A DNA stretch of 64,000 nucleotides from Omphiscola glabra (Eukaryota; Mollusca; Gastropoda; Lymnaeidae), in contig OZ024810.1 of assembly GCA_964017045.1 (NCBI GenBank), forward strand, positions 9,231,562-9,295,561. The letters run 5' to 3'. Below are positions 23,296 to 34,580 of the stretch, in pieces. A program made the position numbers and the translations under genes. Position 1 is the first letter of the stretch, and every line of letters begins with the position of its first letter. The notes under the pieces are model-generated. The model searched no databases. It was not told where the DNA came from and worked only from the letters and a program-made list of their open reading frames with translations.

Positions 23296-23358
23296 AATCA
23301 ACGGAAGACTTCAAAATGACTTTTTTTTTTTTTTTTGAATTTCACCATTACCACTTAC

Positions 23359-23566
23359 GTGCCGGCAGGTGCGTTGGTGATGAGGTTCTTGCAGATACTA
23401 GACGTGAGGAAAGTCTTCTTCAGGGTGCCGTTGACAGTAGCCGTGGTGAGGACCGCGTTGCACACCACCCTTGTCCCGGTGTTGATGGTGATGTTGGAGA
23501 CGCCAGCAAAAGCGCAGTCGTTGTTGACGGGGACGCCGTTCAGGAGGCGGAAGGCCGACTGGCACA
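23359..23566 (-). CDS. gene A exon 3, N-terminal part of S1 protease-homologue domain
   Basis: 208 nt, acceptor ccccctgcag, donor GTAAGTGG, phase 1 in and 2 out. It reads CQSAFRLLNGVPVNNDC, then VSNITINTGTRVVCNAVL and TFLTSSICKNLITN. RLLNGVPV sits where S1 zymogens have R-IVGG. VVCNAVL matches the Cys42 strand and LTSSIC the LTAAHC motif, so His57 is replaced by Ile254. N221 and N242 are possible N-glycosylation sites. Confidence 0.88.
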
Positions 23567-24784
23567 CTGCAGGGGGTGTTTGGTGGTGGGGGGGTTGAGA
23601 GAGGGAGGGATAGAAAAAATAGGTAAAGCATGCAACTCTATCATTTGAATATCATCATGTGTGGCGCGAGAGCCCATGTAGGGCCCTCTATCATGTGAAT
23701 GGAAACGTCAAAATGTTAGAGCATTTGCATGGATCAAAATAAAATTTTCAACATAAATTTTCTTGTAAATTTTATGTTACAGTGAGCCTCCTCTTCTTCC
23801 CCCACCCACTCCCCACCCACTCCCCACCCACTCCACTTGCCGTAAAAAAAAAAAAGAAACTCGACCGCTCTCCTTCACTGCCATTTTCCCCTTACAAATC
23901 TAGTTTGTCCAAAGGAATACAAGCGCTTTTCTAGTTTTTAGACACCAATCATTTTGTTTCACCATTCAGTCTCTGTTTGTACTTGTGTACTTATAGACCG
24001 TCTTTAATGGATCTTACAGTGGTACCTTGCAGAAATAACTGACTCCAATCTTAAGTAGGTTTTCTACTGGGATTTGTTTTAATGGGTTATTTCAGCGATT
24101 TATTTGTCCTGCGTTTGCGCCCTTTCTCGATTAAACTCTGGCACCAAAATGCGTCTTTTTTTTTTTTTTTACTTTAGGAAAAAAATATTAATGTTACCAA
24201 TTTCGACAATTCAGGAGCAGGGATGGCGAACGGATTCGACGGTTAAAAACTGAAGCAGTCTCCAAATATTTCATTGCAGGCATTTATTTTTTTGTTAACC
24301 AAGATTTTTACATTTAATTAGAGTATGTCTTTTTTTTTCCTTCTTTTTTTTCCCCTAAGTCTTGAGTCATTTATATTTTGCCGCCCTTGACCTTTATTTC
24401 ACCCTGGTTACGAGGTCAGATTCTGTTTTCCTCTCTCATGCGTAACGAGTTGGTGTCCTTCAGTGGATCATCATCCATATTTTAGATATAAGACGTTTCT
24501 GGTGTTTCTCGATTCCTTTTTCAAAACCGCCACCCCCCCCCCCCCCCCAAAAAAAACAACTCCACATTATATTAATAGTAATGAGTGAGGAAAAAACAAA
24601 GCGTTCACTCAGTGAGTCTCATGCGTAACACACAAACTCCGGTAAATAGGCTGATTTTTTTTTCTTTCTTGAGAAAGATATTCATTTTTTAAATGACACA
24701 CATGTCATTTTCACACCTTTGTTCTGGGGGATGCAGACCACACAGGGAAGATATATGCCCCTTGTTCGTTCAGTGAGGCGTTCG

Positions 24785-25780
24785 TTTTGCGAGACTTTCT
24801 TATGGCAAATTGTTCGTACTGCGAGTCTTTCTTATGGCAAATTGTTCGTACTGCGAGTCTTTCTTATTGCAAATTGTTCGTACTGCGAGTCTTTCTTATT
24901 GCAAATTGTTCGTACTGCGAGTCTTTCTTATTGCAAATTGTTCGTACTGCGAGTCTTTCTTATGGCAAATTGTTCGTACTGCGAGTCTTTCTTATGGCAA
25001 ATTGTTCGTACTGCGAGACTTTCTTATGGCAAATTGTTCGTACTGCGAGTCTTTCTTATGGAAAATTGTTCGTACTGCGAGACTTTCTTATGGCAAATTG
25101 TTCGTACTGCGAGTCTTTCTTATGGCAAATTGTTCGTACTGCGAGTCTTTCTTATGGCAAATTGTTCGTACTGCGAGTCTTTCTTATGGCAAATTGTTCG
25201 TACTGCGAGTCTTTCTTATGGCAAATTGTTCGTACTGCGAATCTTTCTTATGGCAAATTGTTCGTACTGCGAGTCGTTCTTATTGCAAATCGTTCGTACT
25301 GCGAGTCTTTCTTATTACAAATCGTTCGTACTGCGAGTCTTTCTTATTGCAAATCGTTCGTACTGCGAGTCTTTCTTATTGCAAATCGTTCGTACTGCGA
25401 GTCTTTCTTATTGCAAATTGTTCGTACTGCGAGTCTTTCTTATTGCAAATCGTTCGTACTGCGAGTCTTTCTTATTGCAAATCGTTCGTACTGCGAGTCT
25501 TTCTTATTGCAAATCGTTCGTACTGCAAGTATTTCTTATTGCAAATCGTTCGTACTGCGAGTCTTTCTTATTGCAAATCGTTCGTACTGCGAGTCTTTCT
25601 TATTGCAAATCGTTCGTACTGCGAGTCTTTCTTATGGCAAATCGTTCGTACTGCGAGTCTTTCTTATTGCAAATCGTTCGTACTGCGAGTCTTTCTTATG
25701 GCAAATTGTTCGTACTGCGAGTCTTTCTTATTGCAAATCGTTCGTCCTGCGAGTCTTTCTTATTGCAAATCGTTCGTAGT
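24785..25780. repeat. 32-bp minisatellite, about 31 copies
   Basis: Units contain gcgagtctttcttattgcaa and atcgttcgtact. Left copies mostly have atggcaaattg and right copies attgcaaatcg, so homogenisation went in blocks. Since 32 is not a multiple of three, all three plus frames are open for about 1 kb; these are not genes. Intron 2 of gene A. Confidence 0.95.
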
Positions 25781-25983
25781 GAGTGACGTTTTATTGTAAT
25801 CACAAAGTTTTGTTTTTTAATAAGCTAAGTCAATAAGCCTTATAAAATGGTTATTAATATAAAATCTATTTACCCCTTAATTGTATTGGTACCTAATGCT
25901 GCCTTCTCCTGATATTTGTGACAGCCGTGACACCCGGTTATCAAATGCTGCGAATAATTTAGACTCTACAATAAAGTACTTAC

Positions 25984-26322
25984 GTGATGGCGGAACTGTA
26001 GTAGTAGGGGTTGTGCTCGTTGTCGTTGTAGAAGTTGTTGTGGTGGTTGGCGTGGTTGTTGTTGTGGTTGGCGTGGTTGTTGTTGTGGTTGGCGTAGTAG
26101 TAGTGGTTGGCGTGGTGGTTGTTGTTGTAGATGTCGTCGTGGTGGTGGTTGGCGTGGTTGTTGTGGTGGTTGGCGTCGTTGTGGTGGTGGTGGTCGGTGT
26201 AGTTGTTGTTGTGGTGGATGTTGCCGTCGTCGCTGCCGCTGTTGTGGGAACGGGGTTTAAATTCTGTGTCGGGCACATGACAGCAGGGTTACATCGACAT
26301 TGCTGATAGAGAAGTCCGTCAG
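25984..26322 (-). CDS. gene A exon 2, end of Cys module plus Thr-rich mucin stretch
   Basis: 339 nt, acceptor tttcccccaccag, donor GTAAGT, phase 1 in and out. It opens ADGLLYQQCRCNPAVMC (cysteines 6-8 of the module), then about 80 residues of TTTTTPTTTT type, then TVPPS. Strong O-glycosylation is expected, forming an extended stalk between the Cys module and the S1 homologue domain. The DNA is a GTGGTTGGCGTGGTTGTTG-type repeat. Confidence 0.9.
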
Positions 26323-26588
26323 CTGGTGGGGGAAATACAGCATTAAAAATTAAAAATAAATGTTGGTTGTATAAAGATAGATGGATGGTTTGAGAGTTGG
26401 TAGAAGGAAGACATATGGAGAGTATGAGATTGTGGTTGTTGTTTTTTTAAATTTCAGAATGATTGTTGGAGAAGACGTTACATTTGAGAAGGTCGATAAC
26501 TGCAGGACACACCCACACACCTAAATGTGGTACGACTCTTAGACTGACAAACGGGCCTAAATTGCAAGTTTCATATTGGTTAGTGTAC

Positions 26589-26768
26589 CAGTGGCGTAGC
26601 GAGCTTAACTCGCGCCCGGGGCACAATACCTTTTTAGCGCCCCCCCCAATACCTTTTAGCGCCCCCCCCCCTTTATTCGAAAACCATACAATATATAGTA
26701 AAATATACCATTTGGCGCCCCTTTGTGAGTAGCGCCCGGGGCATGATGCCCCCCTCACTACGCCACTG
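26589..26768. mobile_element. short hAT-like element (CAGTGGCGTAGC family)
   Basis: Ends cagtggcgtagcgag and ctacgccactg, 180 bp, perfect 8-bp duplication tagtgtac. Intron 1 of gene A. Confidence 0.92.
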
Positions 26769-26799
26769 TAGTGTACATTCCCTTCTAAAGTCTGGATCA

Positions 26800-27734
26800 A
26801 ATATTCTAATCAAATATTTGACACAACTCTCCCCGTAAATATGTTTCTTTCATTTTATGTGGCTATGCAAATGGTAGTTAAAATTTAGGTAAAATCTTAA
26901 CTTTACATATACAAACAAGTATACATTTTTCTAGTCTATATTGTCAACAAAAAACTCTAACAAACTTTTAAAAAAAAGTCATTTCTAATATGTAACGCCA
27001 CTCAAATCTCAATGACGCGGATTCTCAATTCACACACTTCCTCTATCCCTTGAAGGTTGACAAGTTTTTTTTGTTTTTTAACTTTGACCAAAGACATTTG
27101 AAATCGCTGTGGCGCCATTGGCGTCCAAAAATAAAAAGCATTTTTTTTTTCATGGTGAACTTTTTGTCTTTAATGAGATCTTTTGAAGAAAAATATTATC
27201 GATAAATCAATAATACAAATGTTTTGACTGGTTATTCACGCTTGGATATCAGAATGATGTTCACCGTCATGAGCAAAGACAAAGTTCACTAAAACAATGA
27301 CAGTGTAAAAGAGACTACCAAAAAATTTATCGGCACGACATAAATCAGGCTGTGCTTTAAAAAATAATCAACAGTGTTTTCGGCAAGCACTGCTTCTCTC
27401 TTCTTCCCAAAAAGCCACAAGAGCCGTAGCAATTGGTAGACCCATTGTCTCAGCGTGCACCTTGCCCCACAGATGATATCTCGGAACACTTGTTGGATAT
27501 GTTCAACCCAGCGTAACCTCGCTGCTCGCTCACATCAAAGATAAAAACAAAGTTTTGAAATCGTTTGAATCGATCATCATCACTCCTGAGAAGAAACAAC
27601 AACATCTCTTTCTGCTTGATGTATGTCCTCTGTATACTTCGATCCTTTCGTCGGCGTCTTAACTTTATAATTCTCATTCAAGAGTGAACTCCATATCCTT
27701 ACCTACCAACATTAAGTCCACTTAGCTGAACTTG
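26800..27734. other. intron 1 sequence, nothing firm
   Basis: Short unrelated open frames. Part may be the decayed 5' portion of the Penelope-like element that follows. Confidence 0.35.
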
Positions 27735-28850
27735 TTCTCACCTTCAATTTGTTTGCGTTTAACGGCAAGGGATTCGACAAAATCAGTGGTGTTGATTGGG
27801 GGAACAAAAATGGGACCCAGCTACGCATGTTTGTTTATGGGGCATTTCGAGCACATGGTGGATATTGACAACACTGAACGCCTCCCTGGATTTTGCAAAA
27901 GGGACATTATTATGGTATTGGAGTCACCACTATGGAGGGGAGTGAAATTGACCTATCCATCATTCTTGTGGGCTCTTTTCACGCCACATCACAGGCCTCT
28001 AAACTCGACTACCTTTTTTGGACATTATGGTAAACCCTTCACAAAGACAGCCTACTTACCTCTGCTTCTTTAAACCTACTGACAGCTACATCTATTTACT
28101 CTGCTTTTCTTCCCAAACAAAATCTTGTAAAGAATATTATGTTCTCCTTTTCTCAACTACTTCACCTTCGTAGACTTTGCCAGAATTAGGGCGACTTATG
28201 AGGCACTTGAGAGGATTGACTATTTCTGGTGTATGTTCTACCCAAAGAGATTCTTGCTGTTGGCCCGAGTGACAATGGCGAGAGGCCCAAACCTATTCTT
28301 CCATGTCACCCCCACAAGTTCATAGCCAAACATGTTTTCCTTAAAATTGTGCTATTCTCCTCACCAAATCTGACTTTCTTGAAAACCTTGCCATTCTCCT
28401 CACTGACCCTGACACCCATAACATTTTCTCAGTTATCAGAAGCGCTAATAATATACGAGATCTCTTTTCTCATAGTCATTCCATGCTGCCCTTCCCATAT
28501 TGTAACCAAGCCATGTGGATGCAGCCGATGCAAAACATTTCCTTTCACCATCCAGACCCAAGACATTATTTTTCAGATAAGGAACGATTTCTTTTGCACT
28601 AACCGCAAAGTTATCTACGCCATTACTTGTAACCGCTGACATATGATGTATCTGGGCGAGACTGGGCAGCGCCACGCGGACGAATGTAACGAACACCTTC
28701 GAAATATTGAGCCCAGTAAATTGCGTCCTATCTGAAGACACTTCAAAAGGAGCGACTACAAGGGCTGCCATTGTGTCCTGGACCAACACGCCCGCCATAG
28801 ACGACAAAATTAAGGACGTTGACACCACACGGCATGACTGTTATGCTCTC
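27735..28850 (+). mobile_element. decayed Penelope-like element (RT and GIY-YIG remnants)
   Basis: In broken plus-strand frames: GGTKMGPSYACLFMGHFE (an RT block typical of Penelope-like elements), PTDSYIYLL (the KPTDSHxYL thumb motif), KPCGCSRCKTF, KVIYAITC and, after a stop, MMYLGETGQRHADE followed by EHLRNIE. The last pieces match the C-x2-C..viYxixC..YIGETGR signature of the GIY-YIG endonuclease in these elements. Several stops and frameshifts show it is dead. It lies in intron 1 of gene A, opposite in orientation. Confidence 0.8.
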
Positions 28851-29054
28851 CTTCACTTGTTAAATCTCTTCTCCACCCCTCCTTGTTACAACCCATTGCC
28901 ATTGAATTACGTTTCCATCCCCCTATGGCCTGTATACACTATCTTACCAACGGATGGTCTATTAGGTTCTTCTTGCTATCATCTCAGATACTACATCGCA
29001 ACAGAGTAGTTATTTTAATTTTTTTTCAAAATTGTTTTTTTTTTGTAGTTTGTT

Positions 29055-29085
29055 CCCTGAGATTGCTTTCTGCCGACACGTTTGT
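29055..29085 (+). ncRNA. degenerate hammerhead-like motif downstream of the Penelope-like element
   Basis: ccctgagattgctttctg followed by ccgacacg keeps the spacing of CTGANGA..GAAAC but with core changes. Significant mainly by its position just after the element. Confidence 0.2.
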
Positions 29086-29429
29086 TGTTTAGTACGTCCA
29101 CTTTTCACGGTTCCCCATACTTTTTCCCCCACTTATTTCTATTTACGGTAAGCCAAGGCGTCTTCACACTGGCGCCGAAAAAAAATATTTTGAAAATGTA
29201 TTTATACATTCAAATGTATGTGTCAGGAGTTAAGAGTGGACGCTTTTAGAGACCCCCCTGCCGCTTTAATGTTATGCGACGAATGCATTCTAAGTTGAAA
29301 GGTTGAAAAACCGTTGTATGATTTATATAAGTAGAGTAGGAAGAGGGCCTTGTATTCTCTTTTAAATTTAGGATTTATTTTCTTTATTATAGTAAATGAC
29401 GAAGCAATAAAGTGACATACCGAACCAGC

Positions 29430-29670
29430 CAAGCCTCGTACGCAGTTACATGTCAACATTCCCTCGTACAAGTGTATGCAGTGACAGGACAGCATTCTCT
29501 CGTACAAATGTATGCAGTGACAGGACAACATTCCCTCGTAACAATTATATGCAATGACATGAAAACATTTCCTCGTACACATTTATGCACTGATAGGACC
29601 ACATTCCCTAGTACACATTTATGCAGTGACAGGACAAAATTCCCTCGTACAAATCTATGCATTGACATGT
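29430..29670. repeat. 36-bp repeat, about seven copies, intron 1 of gene A
   Basis: Units contain attccctcgtacacatttat and gcagtgacaggacaac. Two copies exist at the same place in gene B (10,175-10,250). Confidence 0.9.
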
Positions 29671-29759
29671 AGAATATTGTTAAATATCTACAGGACGATT
29701 AATTCATATAAGACATACCGTTTTATTAATGGTTTGACAAAACTTAGAGTTTAGCTCAC

Positions 29760-30009
29760 CCGCCTGGAAATAGGTCATGCAGCAGACGTTGCGGGAGTAG
29801 TATTCGTAACAAGTGGTCTGCGGACACGCCTGGTAGGATGACGTCACGGCTAGCGTGGAGCTCCACGTGTAAACGGAGGTACCGTAGCAGTACAGGGGCG
29901 TGGTGTAGTAGTAGGTGTAGCTGGCCGGAGAGATGTCATGGGCGTTGGTGGTGGGTACGAAAACTGCGAGGGCTGCGCACAGGAGGAGAAAGTTTCTTTG
30001 AGATGTCAT
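29760..30009 (-). CDS. gene A exon 1, signal peptide and first half of Cys module
   Basis: Start at 30,009. Residues 1-23 (MTSQRNFLLLCAALAVFVP..) are a signal peptide. The mature start is Tyr-rich (SYTYYYTTPLYC). Cysteines 1-5 follow: LYC, ACPQTTCY and VCCM. Donor GTGAGC in phase 1. An acceptor cttttcag and gtacttaacattccacc lie directly before the ATG, conserved with gene B, implying an untranslated upstream exon. The N-terminal 83 codons align without gaps to gene B apart from the segment after the signal peptide. Confidence 0.92.
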
Positions 30010-30254
30010 GGTGGAATGTTAAGTACCTGAAAAGTGTAAATTTAAAAGAAACAATATATAAACATAGGAAATGATTTTAATGGTCTCGTGAGGGTTTAAG
30101 AGTGTAAGAGGAGGAGGCGTAATTAGTTGAGGGAAAACAGCAAGGGACAAATAAAGATTGGGGAAGATTCTTGGAGAACATCGTGGCCTGAAGTCGACGT
30201 CATAAATGCTTAATCTAAAGAAGTGCAGTGACGCCGTGAGCTTCAGCGGCACTC

Positions 30255-30520
30255 GGGCAAGGTAAGTATTATCTAGACTGTATTATCTCACGGCACTCGG
30301 GGCCAGGCAAGTATTATCTGGACTATCATATCTCACTGCACTCTGGACCAGGCAGGTATTATTTGGACGATCTTATCCCACGGCACAAGGGGCCAGACAG
30401 GTATCATTTAGAATATCTTATCTCACGGCACTAGGGGCCAGGCAAGTATCCTTTGGACTATCTTATCTCACGGCACTAGGGCCATGCAAGTACCATTTGG
30501 ACTATCTTATTTCAGCCTTA
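30255..30520. repeat. about 45-bp repeat, six copies
   Basis: Units contain ggcactcggggccaggcaag and tatcttatctcac. Only gene A has it. Confidence 0.85.
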
Positions 30521-30799
30521 AACTTTTTGTAATTATCACCTGCGTTTTGGATCCGATATTAAGATTTGATTATCTTTTAAAATATGAATTTTTTAGGGTT
30601 GGGAACAATGAATTCAACTGAGCACAGCAGTATTCGTCTGGTAAAAGTATATCCTCCAGAGTGTAACTTAAAAATTGGATAAAGTTGTATAACTTAATGA
30701 GATGACTGTATTGAAATTAAATAATGTCAACTTTCACCAAGTCGATGATAATTTTTAAGGTCGTGATACATGAAAGATTTAATCAGCCAACTTGCCTTA

Positions 30800-31865
30800 A
30801 TTGAACCTTTCAACCTGGTTCTACTGGAACGGCCAGCAGTAATGACCAGCCAACTTGCCTTAATTGAACCTTTCAACCTGGTTCTACTGGAACGGCCAGC
30901 AGTAATGACCAGCCAACCCGACCAATGAAGTACTAACCAGGTTGTACTGGAACGGCCAGCAGTAATGACCAGTCAACTTGCCTTAATTGAACCTTTCAAC
31001 CTGGTTCTACTGGAACGGCCAGCAGTAATGACCAGCCAACCCGACCGATGAAGTACTAACCAGGTTGTACTGGAATGGCCAGCAGTAATGACCAGCCAAC
31101 CCGACCAATGAAGTACTAAACTGGTTCTACTGGAACGGCCAGCAGTAATGACCAGCCAACCCGACCAATGAAGTACTAACCTGGTTGTACTGGAATGGCC
31201 AGCAGTAATGACCAGCCAACCCGACCAATGAAGTACTAACCTGGTTGTACTGGAATGGCCACCAGTAATGACCAACCAACCGGACCAATGAAGTACTATC
31301 CTGGTTCTACTGGAATGGCCAGCAGTAATGACCAGGCAACTTGACCAACGAAGTACTAACCTTGTTCTACTGGAATGGCCAGCAGTAATGACCAGCCAAC
31401 CGGACCTATGAAGTACTATCCTGGTTCTACTGGAATGGCCAGCAGTAATGACCAGCAGTAATGACCAGCCAACTTGACCAACTAAGTACTAACATTGTTC
31501 TACTGGAATGGCCAGCAGTAATGACCAGCCAACCGGACCTATGAAGTACTATCCTGGTTCTACTGGAATGGCCATCAGTAATGACCAGCCAACTTGACCA
31601 ACTAAGTACTAACCTTGTTCTACTGGAATGGCCAGCAGTAATGACCAGCCAACTTGACCAACGAAGTACTAACCTTGTTCTACTGGAATGGCCAGCAGTA
31701 ATGACCAGCCAACGTGACCAACGAAGTACTAACCCGGTTCTACTGGAACGGCCAGCACTAATGACCAGCCAACGTGACCAACGAAGTACTAACCCGGTTC
31801 TACTGGAACGGCCAGCACTAATGACCAGCCAACCCGACCAATGAAGTACTTACCCGGTTCTACTG
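30800..31865. repeat. 60-bp minisatellite, about 18 copies, 5' flank of gene A
   Basis: Units contain ggccagcagtaatgaccagc and gaagtactaacctggttct. The family member with four units is at 12,868-13,100. Confidence 0.95.
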
Positions 31866-32110
31866 GGCTGGCCGAAAGTAATGCGGTGTGCGGGGCCTCC
31901 ACTACTCCTGGGTAAACAGCAGTTGAATAAAGTCCAGCCATGGCGTTTTATGTGATTTGTCAACATGAGCTACTCACACGTCTGTGTACACACGGACATG
32001 CAAGCCCTGACGTCCACACACACCCCGCCTCCCCCAACCTGAGCGCATCTTACAAAAAACTGGCATATATTAAAAGTATGACGTCAAACAATGACGACCC
32101 CCGCCCACAC
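31865..32110. other. conserved upstream block shared with gene B flank
   Basis: Partner of 13,100-13,340. Contains gccatggcgttttatgtga and a CA-rich stretch. Confidence 0.6.
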
Positions 32111-32749
32111 ACACACACGTCCGCGCATACACTTACATACTCAACCCCTTTGGTAAGCACTCTCAATTATTCTAAATTTGTCGAAACATGCATACAAGTA
32201 ATGCACTTTAATTAATCGTAATCAGTGCTCCCCCTCCCCCAACCTACCAAGGCTCGCAACCGCAAATTCTTTCACGCCCTGAACTATATTAATCATCTAA
32301 TGACCACCAGCGTTTTACGCAGGTGATTTATTTCACCAACTATTTCAGAAAAGCTAAATAAATTATTACTCACCAAACAAATTGTGATATTTTGCTTAGA
32401 AAAGAATCTTATTTAGCGCAGTTATCGGGAATTTTCTTTCGTGAGATCAGTGTCATCATATTTCCTTCTTCCACTTGGAAATGGGTTATTTTGGTGGGGT
32501 TGGGGAGTGGGGGGCTCAAAATATGAGAGACTGTGTTGTCATTGGCAGCTAATTTATGTACCAGGTTTCAGTTCAATTGGTTGATGGAAAGTGGGTCAAT
32601 TAGTCATCCGAAGATTTTGCAAGTCAGCCGCCAAGTCAGCCAGCCAGCCACGAACAAAAGTGAAGTTAATATAAAGGATTTTTTTTTTTTTAAATATTTC
32701 TGATAAGGAAGATTTTTTTTTAAATGGCCCTTTGTGATTAACTTGACCA

Positions 32750-33170
32750 CTTCAGCCGCCATCCCATCAGCCATTGAACATATATAACTAATTAAATAAT
32801 ACGCCTGTAGCTCTTTAATCATTTTTATTTCACGCAGTACTAACATAGTGAGTGCCCCACCATTGATTAAACCATCTCCCACCATTCCACCATCCCACAA
32901 GCATTTTGAAAATACATAAATCCACTACGCCCCTGATTTTTATATCTTGCCTACGTCATTTTACGGACCAGGAGTCGTTTGATGTCGTCTGACCTGACCG
33001 TCATCCACATAAAAGCTAAATTTTCACTTCAATATTTCTTCAGGTCACCATCACCAACAGGGACACAGCTACCTTTAGTCCGTTTTACCTTTGAGGGTCT
33101 AAAAGCTCACAGACTGACCCCGAGGTCACAGTGCTATCTCTAACACTCACGACAGCAGCCTCTTTTTTTA
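32750..33170. other. duplicated non-coding block
   Basis: Partner of 14,300-14,807. It marks the right end of the A-side duplicate. The 42-bp array of the B side is absent here. Confidence 0.65.
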
Positions 33171-33489
33171 AATGACCCGTGGTTTAAGTCAATCCAAGAC
33201 CCCTCCCTCGCCCACCCCCCCACCCGGCCCCCTAAAAGTATTTCACAACAAAGAGACGGAAAATTTACACAGGACAGGTGGTCACGTTTTTCGTTTGACG
33301 TATATTCCTATAACATAGCAACAATGGCAAGTTCAACCAGTTGGAGAAATCTATATATTTATTACTTTTGTGTGCATTTCGATAAAGAGTTTGACGTAGC
33401 TACAAAAAAGTAAATAAAAAAAAAATAACGGACAGCAGATGGTCAGTGTACGGAAAAACGTGATCGCCAACAAAACCCGGTCTGCCAGA

Positions 33490-33690
33490 ACGAGGACCCA
33501 CAGGACAAAACTATGACATGGATCACTTTTGTAAATATCTCAAACTGCTCTAATAATCTAGGATTCACAGGAAAAATCAATAACTTGGATCAGTTTTGTC
33601 AATATCTCCCACTGCTCTACTAATCTAGGATCCACAGGACAAAACAATTACATGGATCAATTTTGTAAATATCACCTACTGGTATTCCAG
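33490..33690. repeat. about 65-bp repeat, three copies
   Basis: Units contain atggatcacttttgtaaata and taatctaggattcacagg. Confidence 0.8.
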
Positions 33691-34019
33691 GCAGAAGACA
33701 AAAAAAAAACCTCTTTAAAAAAAATCAAAAATTAAATGAATCAGATATGCATCTGCATGCTATTTCTGAGCGTTCGTTCGTTTTCTTTCCTATCTATTTC
33801 TTTCTAATTTCAAGAATTTTGTTTATTTATTATATTGTTTTTGTGTTTGAGGGGATTGGTGGGGTGGAGATAAGCAAGGGGTGTCACTCTACCATATTAT
33901 GTATATATATTTTGTATTTCAAAATCGTTTCCTCTGACCTCACTACCACATATCAAAAGTACCATAATATCATATATTTATATATAGCATGTTTCTTCAT
34001 TAAAAAAAATTGAGTCTGT

Positions 34020-34140
34020 TATTGCACATACACAAGTTGGGGGTTCGTAACTCTAGGCGGAAAGCCGTGGATCGATCCGAACCGTGTGGTGGAGCAGGCC
34101 AGGGCCCTACATGGGCTGTAGCGCCACTGATGATGATAAG
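34020..34140 (+). mobile_element. LINE 3' end fragment
   Basis: Contains ccgtggatcgatccgaa, gtggagcaggccagggcc, ggctgtagcgccactgatg and a gatgat tail. The reverse partner is at 46,965-47,200. Confidence 0.55.
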
Positions 34141-34454
34141 GTTTGCACAGACACGGTTTCTCAAAATACTTAAGTACCGTAACTCATTTAGGTTAGAAGT
34201 GGACATAATTCAAGTACTACCGGTTATAAGTATTGCTATTTATTCACTACACGATTTGCGAACAATTTTATTTAACACTTTTGGGCTGTACCTGGAGAAA
34301 GAGTACAGCTTGGGAAAAAAATACTAACAGATTTAAATATACAAATGAGTTATAGATGTATTCAAAATATCGATATTTGTAACTTCCTTGCTCTAATCGG
34401 CAACATTTAAAAAAATATTTGGTCGATGAATCGATTATGTTTGTTCATGATGTG

Positions 34455-34580
34455 CGTTTCTTCTTGGCCGGGGCGACTCATCCAACGTCAGAAGAGTATG
34501 CTCCAAAACTGGAGTCTGTCTGTTGGCGACTCGTCCAACGTCAGAAGAGTATGCTCCAACACTGGAGTCTGTCTCTCCAG
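34455..34580. repeat. about 62-bp direct duplication
   Basis: Two copies sharing gtccaacgtcagaagagtat and gctccaa(a/c)actggag. Surrounding sequence to 35,400 holds nothing recognised. Confidence 0.8.

Larger units (their letters stand above)
15522..30009 (-). other. gene A: secreted mucin-stalked serine-protease homologue, whole gene
   Basis: Seven coding exons join in a consistent frame: 29,760-30,009, 25,984-26,322, 23,359-23,566, 22,067-22,131, 20,174-20,338, 17,386-17,519 and 15,522-15,650. They total 1290 nt, 429 aa plus stop, with junction phases 1,1,2,1,1,0. Layout: signal peptide 1-23, eight-cysteine module to about 105, Thr-rich stretch to about 190, S1 homologue 197-429. Predicted catalytic triad positions are Ile254 (His57), Asp299 (Asp102, tentative) and Thr390 (Ser195). 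The exact reading-frame closure across seven exons is strong support. No transcript evidence was available. The function is unknown; secretion with a mucin stalk suggests a mucus, egg-mass or matrix protein. Confidence 0.88.

Noticed and set aside
24719..25799. Three overlapping open frames of 329-355 codons on the plus strand
   Set aside because: Produced entirely by a 32-bp tandem array; no conserved sequence outside the array and all three frames behave alike.
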